A DNA stretch of 7,479 bases from Chlamydiota bacterium (GTDB lineage Bacteria; Auribacterota; UBA3054; B51-G9), in assembly GCA_030596365.1 (NCBI GenBank), contig JAUVKG010000131.1, positions 1 through 7,479 on the forward strand, given 5' to 3'. Position 1 is the stretch's first letter. Every line of letters starts with the position of its first letter. The notes under the pieces were generated by a model that saw nothing but the letters and a program-made list of their open reading frames with translations, made no database searches and was not told the origin of the DNA. The position numbers and the translations under genes were made by a program. Below, in pieces: positions 1 to 6,510 of the stretch.

Positions 1-3000
1 AAATTTGAAGCAGATAAAGTTGTTTTACCAAAAGATGTCCTGATTAATCCTGTGGCAAACCAAATTTCACCGGGCTTCAATAAATTTCTGTATTTATCAA
101 CAAGATCCGACCAGAGAAGAATGTCATAAGTTCCATATAAATCTTCAAAAGTGACAATGCCGTAAACCGTTTGTTTTTTACTTACCCGCCAGTCAGTTTT
201 GATAATTAATCCGCCCATAACTTGCTTAGAATCCGCTCCCGAAGAAATGAAATTATCATCTGAAACGCTGTTTGACAAATAACCCATTGATCGCGAATCT
301 TTTGTAACTAACGATCTCCAGGTGGCGGCATAATTATCAAGCGGATGACCGGTCAGGTAAATTCCGAGCATTTCTTTTTCAAATGAAAGCCGTGTGAGCA
401 AATCCCATTCGTTTACTTTTTCAAGATTAGAACGGGATTTATTTCCGGACATTTCATCATCATCAAATGTGTCGAAAAATGACCGCTGAAACTCTGATTC
501 ACCACCTCGCTCCCATCCTGCCGCCGCGTCATCAACGATTAGCATCATCCTTTGTCTTGGAATTTTAAAGCAATCACCCGCGCCGGATTTCACTAAAGAT
601 TCAACTGCCTTTCTATTTACGATTTTATTGTTTATCCTTCTTGTGAAGTCGTCTATATTTTTATATTCTCCATTTTCCCTGCGTTCGCTGATTATCGTGT
701 CCGCAGCTGAAGGGCCAACGTTTCGCACGGCAGCGAGTCCATATCTTATAGCGGCATTATTTTTTTCAGGAATAAATTCCACCGAAAATTTTGCTTTACT
801 TTTATTAAAATCAGGAGGTAAAATAATTATATCATGAATTTTACAACCCGATTTATATTCCAAAAATTTTTCCGGAGTTCCGAGTCGGCTGTTCATAAGC
901 GCGGCAAAAAATTCCGCGGGATAATGTGCTTTCAGCCAAGCAGTTCTGTAAGCGATAAAGGCATAAGCGGTAGCGTGTGATTTATTAAAACCATAACCTG
1001 CGAATTTGGCTATTCGGTCAAATAATGTTTCTGCTATTTCGTTTGAAATACCTTTTTTAACTGCTCCTGAAATAAATTTCTTGCGCTCTGCTTCACCTCT
1101 TTTTAGAAGTTTCTTTGACATTATCTGACGGAAAATATCCGCGTCGGAAAGCGAATAACCGGCTAATGAATGAAGAACCTGCATTACCTGTTCCTGATAA
1201 AGCATGATTCCATAAGTCTCTTTTAATATCGGCTCAAGTTTAGGATGAAGATAATTTACCTCTTCCTGACCATGTCGACGTTTAACATAATTCTCACGCT
1301 CACTCATGGCTCCGGGGCGAAATAACGCAAGAAGAGCAATTATGTCCTCAAATTTATCGGGCTGCAGTTCAAGAACAAGCCGCCGCATTCCGGCGCTTGT
1401 TTCAAGCTGAAAAACACCGGTAACGTCTCCCTGCCTTAAAAACTGATAAGTTAATTTATCATTTAACGGAAGAGTTGACAAATTAATTTTTGTGTTATTG
1501 GCCTGATTTATCATCTCAACTGTATCGTGGATGATTGTTAAGGTTGAAAGCCCTAGAAAATCCATTTTCAGCAAACCGACACGTTCAACTGCGTGCATAT
1601 CGAATTGTGTTATTATATCTCCACCGGAACCGCGGGCCAGAGGAACTATCGTCCTTAATGGTCGTGGTGAAATTACAATTCCTGCTGCATGGGTGGATAA
1701 ATTTCTCGGCAGATCTTCAATTTTTACAGCAAAGTCAAGTAAATTTTTTGCCGACTTGTCATATAAATATAATTCGCGTAACGGATGATATTGCTCCAAA
1801 GCCTGAGCAATAATTCTCTGCTTTTTATGTTTGTGGTTACGTTCAAAATCTGTTAACAAGCGGCAAATTTGCTCAATTTTATTTGGAGAAATATTAAGAA
1901 TTCTACCAGTCTCACGAATTGCTGCTTTATAACGCATAGAGCTGAACGTAGCTATTTGCGCAACTTTGTCAGCGCCGTATTTTTTCCTGACATAATCAAT
2001 AACTTCTACTCTTCTCAGCTCACAGAAATCCATATCAATATCCGGCATTTTTTTGCGGCCGGGATTTAAAAATCGTTCGAAAAGCAATCCATAATCAATG
2101 GGATCAACATCTGTTATTCCAAGCAAATAACTGACAAGACTTCCCGCAGCGGAGCCTCTGCCCGGCCCTACCGGAATATTGCTGTTTTTGGCAAAAGATA
2201 CAAAATCAGCAACTATAAGAAAATAATTTATAAAACCCATTCTTTGAATGGTTTCTAATTCAAATTTCAGCCGCTTATCTATAATTTTACATTTCTGTTT
2301 TGTTAGCTTTACAGGTGTATCATTTGTTTCGTTTTCCCAGTCAGGATAGCGATTAATAAGCCCTTCATGGCAAAGTTCTTTTATATAACGAATACTTGTT
2401 TTTTCGTTCGGACATTCAAAATGCGGCGTTATAAAATCCCTGTTTGTCTGAAGTTCTACTGCGCATTGATCAGCAATGATAATTGTATTTTCAACAGCCC
2501 CGGGAGCATTTTTAAATATTTTGTGCATCGTCTCGCCGGCACGAAAATTAAACAGCTCCGATTCTGGCGTGAGTTCGGAAATGGAGTTAACCGGAGTTCC
2601 TTTGGCGATTTTATGCAAAAGTTCTAATGCTGCCGCATCTTCTTTATGAGCGTATAAACATTGATTAGTAGCTACAACCGGTATGTTGACTTGTCGTGCG
2701 AGATTTATCATTTTTGGTAAAACTTTCTTTTCATCATCAAGTTGATGCCATTGAAGTTCTATGTAAAATTTACCTGCGCCGGCGCAACGAGAGAGATGAG
2801 CAGCGGTTTCGCGAGCGTTATTTTCATTATTATTTAAAAGTGCCTGAAAAATTTCGCTGTTTAACCCTCCGGATAAAATTATCCAATCTCCTGCGAGCTC
2901 TTCAATCCATTCTTTTTTTGCGTATAAAATACGTTCATTACCTTCAATTTGAATTCGCGTAATGAGTTCACATAATTTTTCGTAGCCTTTATTATTTTCG

Positions 3001-3284
3001 GCTAGAAGCACTATGTCATAAATTGCCGGTGAGAGGGGATCAACGCTAATTTGCTGCGAAAAAGACTCAACGACAATCTCTGCTCCGATTATTGGTCGAA
3101 CGCCGTTTCTCAGACATGCATCATAGAATTTCATACACGCATGAAGATTCATTCTGTCTGTTAATGCAACGGCAGGCATACCGTTTTCTGCCGCAAGTTT
3201 AGCTATATCATTAACGCGCAGTGCACTTGACAGCAACGAAAACTCGCTTCGGTTATGAAGATGTATGAATGAAGAGTTAGACAT
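1..3284 (-). CDS. dnaE: DNA polymerase III alpha subunit, 3' end outside window
   Basis: Catalytic subunit of the replicative DNA polymerase (C-family). Read from the ATG at 3284, the frame is open for 1094 codons with no stop or frameshift and leaves the window in the OB fold; the family is usually about 1150-1200 residues. Domains in order: N-terminal PHP domain (about 1-280); fingers/palm signature GPGRGSAAGS at 373-382; catalytic PDIDMDF at 414-420 (D415, D417); HAAGIVI at 532; third catalytic aspartate in KMDFLGL (D575); YQEQVMQ at 696; GYGFNKSHATAYAF at about 763; helix-hairpin-helix region from 846; a likely beta-clamp-binding motif QRSFF at 933-937, close to where E. coli DnaE has its own; OB fold from about 1022. 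The polymerase looks functional, but most PHP metal ligands are substituted (see findings). No Shine-Dalgarno is visible: the leader directly before the ATG is repeat-derived. The gene is divergent from the secreted-protein gene. Confidence 0.97.
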   Translation of the reverse strand, partial: MSNSSFIHLHNRSEFSLLSSALRVNDIAKLAAENGMPAVALTDRMNLHACMKFYDACLRNGVRPIIGAEIVVESFSQQISVDPLSPAIYDIVLLAENNKGYEKLCELITRIQIEGNERILYAKKEWIEELAGDWIILSGGLNSEIFQALLNNNENNARETAAHLSRCAGAGKFYIELQWHQLDDEKKVLPKMINLARQVNIPVVATNQCLYAHKEDAAALELLHKIAKGTPVNSISELTPESELFNFRAGETMHKIFKNAPGAVENTIIIADQCAVELQTNRDFITPHFECPNEKTSIRYIKELCHEGLINRYPDWENETNDTPVKLTKQKCKIIDKRLKFELETIQRMGFINYFLIVADFVSFAKNSNIPVGPGRGSAAGSLVSYLLGITDVDPIDYGLLFERFLNPGRKKMPDIDMDFCELRRVEVIDYVRKKYGADKVAQIATFSSMRYKAAIRETGRILNISPNKIEQICRLLTDFERNHKHKKQRIIAQALEQYHPLRELYLYDKSAKNLLDFAVKIEDLPRNLSTHAAGIVISPRPLRTIVPLARGSGGDIITQFDMHAVERVGLLKMDFLGLSTLTIIHDTVEMINQANNTKINLSTLPLNDKLTYQFLRQGDVTGVFQLETSAGMRRLVLELQPDKFEDIIALLALFRPGAMSERENYVKRRHGQEEVNYLHPKLEPILKETYGIMLYQEQVMQVLHSLAGYSLSDADIFRQIMSKKLLKRGEAERKKFISGAVKKGISNEIAETLFDRIAKFAGYGFNKSHATAYAFIAYRTAWLKAHYPAEFFAALMNSRLGTPEKFLEYKSGCKIHDIIILPPDFNKSKAKFSVEFIPEKNNAAIRYGLAAVRNVGPSAADTIISERRENGEYKNIDDFTRRINNKIVNRKAVESLVKSGAGDCFKIPRQRMMLIVDDAAAGWERGGESEFQRSFFDTFDDDEMSGNKSRSNLEKVNEWDLLTRLSFEKEMLGIYLTGHPLDNYAATWRSLVTKDSRSMGYLSNSVSDDNFISSGADSKQVMGGLIIKTDWRVSKKQTVYGIVTFEDLYGTYDILLWSDLVDKYRNLLKPGEIWFATGLIRTSFGKTTLSASN

Positions 3285-3292
3285 GGAGTATT

Positions 3293-3447
3293 TTAAGGTT
3301 ATTCGCTTTGTTCATTTAAGGTTGCTCTCTTCGTTCGCTTAAGGTTATTCGCTTTGCTCATTTAAGGTCGCTTTAGCAACCAACCTTAGGTTGCGTAGCA
3401 ATAACCTTAAATGCGATAGCGCAACCTTTGCGATAGCAACGAGTAAC
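3293..3447. repeat. block of 23-bp direct repeats and inverted copies upstream of dnaE
   Basis: Three consecutive 23-bp units start with TTAAGGTT (3293-3315, 3316-3338, 3339-3361). Units 1 and 3 differ at one base and both begin TTAAGGTTATTCGCTTTG; unit 2 is more diverged. A fourth unit begins at 3362 and decays. From about 3371 to 3447 related words appear in the opposite orientation: AGCAATAACCTTAA at 3397-3410 pairs with TTAAGGTTATT at 3339, and GCGATAGC occurs twice (3413-3420, 3430-3437). The block can fold into nested hairpins. It lies in the presumed dnaE leader and ends 8 bases before the dnaE start codon. Confidence 0.85.
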
Positions 3448-3450
3448 TTT

Positions 3451-3479
3451 ATAATAACAAATGACAGAGCGTAAATCAA
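3451..3479 (-). promoter_or_regulatory. predicted sigma-70 promoter of dnaE
   Basis: On the minus strand TTGATT (3479-3474) and TATTAT (3456-3451) are separated by exactly 17 bases. The -10 box matches consensus at 5 of 6 positions and the -35 at 4 of 6. Transcription would start near 3444 and give a leader of about 160 nt that runs through the repeat block. Its -35 box lies 17 bp from the -35 box of the opposing promoter, so the two promoters are back to back. Prediction by eye only. Confidence 0.5.
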
Positions 3480-3496
3480 GTGGTCGCTCGATAGCT

Positions 3497-3525
3497 TTGA
3501 CGAAAAATGCAAATTATGGTATAAT
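3497..3525 (+). promoter_or_regulatory. strong sigma-70 promoter of the secreted-protein gene
   Basis: TTGACG (3497-3502), a 17-base spacer, then a perfect TATAAT (3520-3525). This is close to the ideal vegetative promoter. The expected start is near 3532, leaving a leader of about 63 nt before the ATG at 3595. It argues against the TTG at 3535 as start codon, which would lie almost at the transcript's 5' end. Confidence 0.85.
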
Positions 3526-3585
3526 AAAGAATCCTTGAATGAAAGAAAACTTTTGTTCAGGAGCAAATATATATTAATTTATTAT

Positions 3586-3589
3586 GGAG
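3586..3589 (+). promoter_or_regulatory. ribosome binding site deciding the start at 3595
   Basis: GGAG lies 5 bases before ATG 3595, and the protein from that ATG begins directly with a signal peptide. A longer in-frame reading from TTG 3535 would put about 20 polar residues before the signal sequence. This is the only gene in the window with an obvious Shine-Dalgarno. Confidence 0.75.
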
Positions 3590-3594
3590 TATTT

Positions 3595-4452
3595 ATGAAT
3601 TTGAAATTTATTATTATAATTTTATGCGTTGTTAGCACAATGGTATCTATTGCAGAGCCTTATGAAGTGTTGCTTAATACAGAACCACCGGGATCTGACG
3701 CATATTTATATCTTGTGCATCCGTTTAATGTTCCCGGCAATACAAACTATGGAACAGATCATTATTATTTCAATTGTAAACCGTCAATTCCGAACCCGGA
3801 TTGGGGTGTCAAAGGATGGAGTGGAGACGATCCACATCTTAATAGTAACTGGACAATTGGCGCGCGTAAAATTAAAGCAGATACTTTGAATGATCCGGGT
3901 GATTGTTGGGTAAGAGTAAATTATCTCGGCTCAGGAAGCGCTTTGTGTAAAGTTACAGTTACTAACTGGCCCGGAATGCCGATAATGACTTTTGAAAAAA
4001 ACATGAGTGAAGGCGATGAACCGTGGTATGTTACTAATTTACCATGTGCTCATGACATTGGTCTGAAAATTATTAAAGCTAAACAGAATCGATTCACAGG
4101 ACGCCTCAAAATCGGAGCTACATTTAAATGTCTTATGCCAATGAGCGAAACATCAACTTATTTGCGTACTTCACTTGATTCGTCTGAAACTTACAGTTTG
4201 AGAGTAGAAGAATGGATGCATTACACTACTGATAAAAATGTGAAAATTAGAAAGGAAGGAACCGTCGGTAGATTTGGTAAACCGGTGCGTGCAATCATAA
4301 AAACAACACCATTTAATAAAATCGCTCTTAAAGGTCAGGGGAATAATTCATATCAAAACAGACCTTTGCGCGTTTTTATCGCAGTTGGCGAATGCAGCGG
4401 ATTCCAGATGATCTATATGAACGAAAAAGCAAAATATATATTTGATGAATAA
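3595..4452 (+). CDS. exported protein of unknown function, 285 residues
   Basis: I do not recognise the family. The N-terminus is a clear Sec signal peptide: MNLK, a hydrophobic run at residues 5-17, and a likely signal peptidase I site after SIA at 18-20. C11 lies inside the hydrophobic core and does not fit a lipobox. The mature part of about 265 residues has six cysteines (61, 104, 118, 151, 179, 267), compatible with disulfides, and is rich in Trp, Tyr and Asn. Residues about 35-125 have alternating aromatic/hydrophobic character and end in a strand-like stretch (CWVRVNYLGSG, then CKVTVTNWPG). This faintly recalls secreted beta-sandwich domains that follow D-x-YLYL-type strands, but that is only an impression. 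No catalytic motif, transmembrane helix or sorting signal is seen. The gene stands alone, with its own strong promoter and terminator, transcribed away from dnaE. Probably periplasmic or extracellular. Confidence 0.85.
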   Translation: MNLKFIIIILCVVSTMVSIAEPYEVLLNTEPPGSDAYLYLVHPFNVPGNTNYGTDHYYFNCKPSIPNPDWGVKGWSGDDPHLNSNWTIGARKIKADTLNDPGDCWVRVNYLGSGSALCKVTVTNWPGMPIMTFEKNMSEGDEPWYVTNLPCAHDIGLKIIKAKQNRFTGRLKIGATFKCLMPMSETSTYLRTSLDSSETYSLRVEEWMHYTTDKNVKIRKEGTVGRFGKPVRAIIKTTPFNKIALKGQGNNSYQNRPLRVFIAVGECSGFQMIYMNEKAKYIFDE

Positions 4453-4454
4453 AT

Positions 4455-4494
4455 TAATTAAAAAGCCTCTGAACTTTCAGAGGCTTTTTAATTA
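4455..4494. terminator. bidirectional intrinsic terminator
   Basis: A perfect 18-bp inverted repeat (arms 4455-4472 and 4477-4494) encloses the 4-base loop ACTT. The core is GCCTCTGA/TCAGAGGC, flanked by A5 on the left and T5 on the right, so each strand gives a GC stem followed by a U-run. It serves the secreted-protein gene (stop 4450-4452) and the convergent M20 gene, whose TAA stop (4494-4492) lies inside the right arm. Confidence 0.93.
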
Positions 4495-5685
4495 GTTAGT
4501 AAGATTAATTATCGATAATCCAAGCGCCAGGCCGAATAAACCGATTTCGGATAACTTCAAACGTTCATTTGCCATGTGAGCCTGCCCCTCACCATCCTGT
4601 GAAAAACCTACTGCCGGAATGCCTTTTTCTACAAGTTGCTTGCAAACCGTTGTACCGCCCATTCCGAAAAAAGAAATTTCTTTGCCTGTCAACTCCATAA
4701 CCGTATTTTTCAAGGCATTTACAACGGGATTATTTTCAGAAATGACAAATGGAAGCATATGCTCTTCTTCTGTAATTTCAAAATCTAAACATAAACCTTT
4801 ATTTTGTACTTCTACGGCAAGTTGTCGGATTATTTTTGTAACATTTTCTTTTGTCGTATTAGGAGTGTATCTGATGTCAATAAAAATCTCGCACTCATTT
4901 GGAATAATGTTATATGCGGTTCCCGCGGATAGTTTTCCAATGTTAATTGTTGAAGGGGAGAAAAGAATATCTCCGTCATCACCAATATATCCGGTCTCAT
5001 TCTTAAATAAAGATTGAATTCCATTCAGAAAATCGTTTGCTGCCCAAATAGCGCTTAATCCTTTTTCCGGTGTTGAAGCATGAGCTTGTTTGCCTTTAAA
5101 TTTTACTTTCATCTGCAGCATAGCTTTTTCACCGGTTGAAGCGGCGAAAATAGAACTTCCGGTGTCAGGTACAATCGCGTAATCAGCTTTTATAACACCT
5201 TTCTCAAGCAGGTAAGAAACACCAAGTTCGGAACCACATTCCTCATCGGCCACCGCGCCAACAAGAATGGAACCTTTAAATTCATTTTCAAATTTCTTTA
5301 AAAATGCTGCAAGTAAAAGAACAGAAACCAAAGGACCTTTGTCGTCAGTAACTCCCCGACCGAAAATATAATCGTCCTTTATTGTCGGTTCAAAGGGATT
5401 TGTTAACCAGCCGTTTCCTGCAGGAACAACATCGGTGTGAACAGGTAGAAAAACTGTTGGACTTCCCGTGCCCACTTTAGCAAGAAGATTCGTTCTGCCC
5501 GGTTCAGCTTCATAAGTTTCGCTTTTAATGTCATACTTTTTAAGAAAAGATTTAACAACTTCCGTTGCGAGATATTCATTCCCGGGAGGATTAGTCGTAT
5601 CTTTTTTTACTAAATCGCAAAGAAGATCAATTCCTTCCTGTTCGTGTTGGCCAAACCACAATTCTAATTCATTTTTCCAGTTCAT
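4492..5685 (-). CDS. M20-family zinc metallopeptidase / deacylase (ArgE-DapE-CPG2 superfamily)
   Basis: Cytoplasmic (no signal peptide) two-zinc amidohydrolase of 397 residues, a normal family length. Visible motifs: HTDVVP with metal ligand H83 and supporting D85; GRGVTDDKG with bridging D114; ADEECGS with catalytic base E148 and metal ligand E149; PDTG with ligand D174; a dimerisation/lid domain from about 185 to 290 containing QAHAS (H202); and a C-terminal metal histidine H370 in GQAHMANERL. All catalytic positions are present, so it is probably active. The superfamily includes acetylornithine deacetylase, succinyl-diaminopimelate desuccinylase, carboxypeptidase G2-like enzymes and dipeptidases. 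Sequence alone does not settle the substrate, and the neighbours (thi genes, dnaE) do not help. The start ATG lies 13 bases downstream of a heptamer repeat array, with no clear Shine-Dalgarno. It follows thiE on the same strand after 166 bp of repeats and shares the bidirectional terminator. Confidence 0.93.
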   Translation of the reverse strand: MNWKNELELWFGQHEQEGIDLLCDLVKKDTTNPPGNEYLATEVVKSFLKKYDIKSETYEAEPGRTNLLAKVGTGSPTVFLPVHTDVVPAGNGWLTNPFEPTIKDDYIFGRGVTDDKGPLVSVLLLAAFLKKFENEFKGSILVGAVADEECGSELGVSYLLEKGVIKADYAIVPDTGSSIFAASTGEKAMLQMKVKFKGKQAHASTPEKGLSAIWAANDFLNGIQSLFKNETGYIGDDGDILFSPSTINIGKLSAGTAYNIIPNECEIFIDIRYTPNTTKENVTKIIRQLAVEVQNKGLCLDFEITEEEHMLPFVISENNPVVNALKNTVMELTGKEISFFGMGGTTVCKQLVEKGIPAVGFSQDGEGQAHMANERLKLSEIGLFGLALGLSIINLTN

Positions 5686-5698
5686 GATGATGAAAATA

Positions 5699-5712
5699 GT
5701 TAATAGTTAAAA
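5699..5712. repeat. two 7-bp repeats (GTTAATA, GTTAAAA)
   Basis: GTTAATA (5699-5705) is followed directly by GTTAAAA (5706-5712). The same heptamer resumes at 5734, on the other side of the GC palindrome, so this pair looks like one end of a single array that has been interrupted. Confidence 0.75.
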
Positions 5713-5717
5713 GCTTG

Positions 5718-5734
5718 CCCAGCCATAGGCGGGG
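5718..5734. repeat. GC-rich palindrome within the heptamer array
   Basis: CCC-a-GCC-ATA-GGC-g-GGG (5718-5733, plus one more G) forms a hairpin with six G-C pairs, one A/G mismatch and a 3-base loop, in otherwise very AT-rich DNA. A sister palindrome with the same CCCaGC...GCgGGG layout lies at 6680-6695. Both sit between 7-bp repeats. The form resembles REP-type palindromes, but no associated transposase gene is in the window. Confidence 0.7.
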
Positions 5735-5789
5735 TTAATAGTTAATAGGTTTAAGGTTTAAGGTTTAAGGTTTAAGGTTTAAGGTTTGA
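5734..5789. repeat. 7-bp tandem repeat array (two GTTAATA, five GGTTTAA, one GGTTTGA)
   Basis: Unbroken period of 7 over 56 bases: GTTAATA twice (5734-5747), GGTTTAA five times exactly (5748-5782) and one degenerate unit, GGTTTGA (5783-5789). Although the units look telomere-like, the location between two genes argues against that role. The perfect identity of five copies suggests recent expansion by replication slippage. Confidence 0.95.
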
Positions 5790-5817
5790 AGACTTTTTGA
5801 AACCGTTTCTTCACATA

Positions 5818-5844
5818 TCTCCCATAATTCCCATGTCTCCCATA
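5818..5844. repeat. 9-bp tandem repeat, three copies
   Basis: Units TCTCCCATA (5818-5826), ATTCCCATG (5827-5835) and TCTCCCATA (5836-5844). Copies 1 and 3 are identical; copy 2 differs at three positions. The array abuts the next repeat, at the end of thiE, directly. Confidence 0.85.
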
Positions 5845-5871
5845 TCACGGATCACGAATCACGGATCACCG
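5844..5871. repeat. 7-bp tandem repeat overlapping the 3' end of thiE
   Basis: Four units of the type ATCACGG: ATCACGG, ATCACGA, ATCACGG, ATCACCG. The array covers the thiE stop codon (5854-5852) and the last five or so codons, so the C-terminal residues of ThiE (VIRDS) are repeat-encoded. Confidence 0.9.
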
Positions 5872-6496
5872 CTCTCAACTCCCTTACCGCCATAGCCATA
5901 TCATCTGCCATTGTGATTGCCGTAACAACAGCGATTTTTCTTGCACCTGTTTGAAGCACTTCATTTATATTAGTAATTTTTATTCCACCCATAACTGTAA
6001 ATGGAATGGTTAAATGCGGTGCAATTTTTCCAATCATTTCAACACCGGCAGCCGTAAGATGTTTTTTTGTGTTTGTCTGGAAAATAGGACCTATATTTAC
6101 ATAATCAGCGCCATTATTTTGCGCTTCAACAGCTTCTTCAAGATTGTGGGAAGAACTACCGATAATTAAATCAGGTGATAATGCTCTGGCTTCAGAAATA
6201 GGGAAATCTTCCTGGCCGAGATGAACTCCATCGGCATCGATTTCAACTGCGACATCGATATAATCATTTATAATCAGCAAGACGCCTGCATTAGCAGTTA
6301 TTTCACGGAATTTTTCCGCCATTTTCAAAAAGTTATTTTTGCTGCATTTTTTATCCCTAAGCTGAATTATTTTTCCGCCGCCTTTTATTACTGCATCAAG
6401 AACTTCATAATTAGTTCTGCCATTTGATAATTCTTCACACGTAACGGTGTAAAGATCGATTTCATCGAACAGTTTTTTTCTCTTTTCAAGTTTCAT
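5852..6496 (-). CDS. thiE: thiamine phosphate synthase
   Basis: Cytoplasmic TIM-barrel enzyme of 214 residues, full length for the family. It condenses HMP pyrophosphate with thiazole phosphate to give thiamine phosphate. Signatures seen in order: IQLRDK at 44-49 (pyrophosphate contacts R47, K49); INDYIDVA at 76-83 (N77, D78); DGVHLGQED at 89-97, with the magnesium-binding acidic region; IIGSSSHNLEEA at 111-122; GADYVNIGPIFQTNTK at 129-144; VMGGI at 168-172; and VVTAI at 190-194, where the family usually has VVSAI. The first ~12 residues (MKLEKRKKLFDE) are a charged extension and the last five are encoded by a tandem repeat. The leader before the ATG is A-rich and lacks a Shine-Dalgarno. The gene lies downstream of thiH on the same strand with a 225-bp gap, long for an operon, so an internal promoter or co-transcription are both possible. 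No TPP riboswitch is visible directly upstream. Confidence 0.96.
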   Translation of the reverse strand: MKLEKRKKLFDEIDLYTVTCEELSNGRTNYEVLDAVIKGGGKIIQLRDKKCSKNNFLKMAEKFREITANAGVLLIINDYIDVAVEIDADGVHLGQEDFPISEARALSPDLIIGSSSHNLEEAVEAQNNGADYVNIGPIFQTNTKKHLTAAGVEMIGKIAPHLTIPFTVMGGIKITNINEVLQTGARKIAVVTAITMADDMAMAVRELRAVIRDS

Positions 6497-6510
6497 TTTT
6501 TTATTTTATT

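Larger units (their letters stand above)
3285..3594. other. 310-bp divergent intergenic region between dnaE and the secreted-protein gene
   Basis: The gene-free stretch holds, from left to right: 8 bases before the dnaE start, the 23-bp repeat block, the predicted dnaE promoter on the minus strand, a 17-bp gap, the strong plus-strand promoter, and a 5' untranslated stretch of about 60 bases before the ATG at 3595. A reading frame on the minus strand at 3345-3566 crosses both promoters and the repeats; it looks like a by-product of the repeats. No RNA gene is evident. Confidence 0.8.

Noticed and set aside
628..837. Small plus-strand reading frames inside dnaE, the M20 gene and thiE
   Set aside because: They are antisense shadows of well-supported genes with no ribosome binding site or recognisable protein features.
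3299..3361. Possible 20-residue upstream ORF (begins MSKANN) in the dnaE leader
   Set aside because: It consists entirely of repeat units, has no visible Shine-Dalgarno, and a leader-peptide role cannot be supported from sequence alone.
3345..3566. 73-codon minus-strand reading frame upstream of dnaE
   Set aside because: It runs across both predicted promoters and through the 23-bp repeats; its C-terminal half is low-complexity repeat translation and it has no ribosome binding site. Likely a by-product.
3535..3594. TTG start at 3535 for the secreted protein
   Set aside because: It lies only about 3 bases from the expected transcription start and would add a polar stretch before the signal peptide. 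ATG 3595 has GGAG at the right distance.
5734..5789. Telomere-like or CRISPR-like array
   Set aside because: The units are 7 bp with no spacers, so this is not CRISPR. It is internal between two genes on the same strand, so not a chromosome end.
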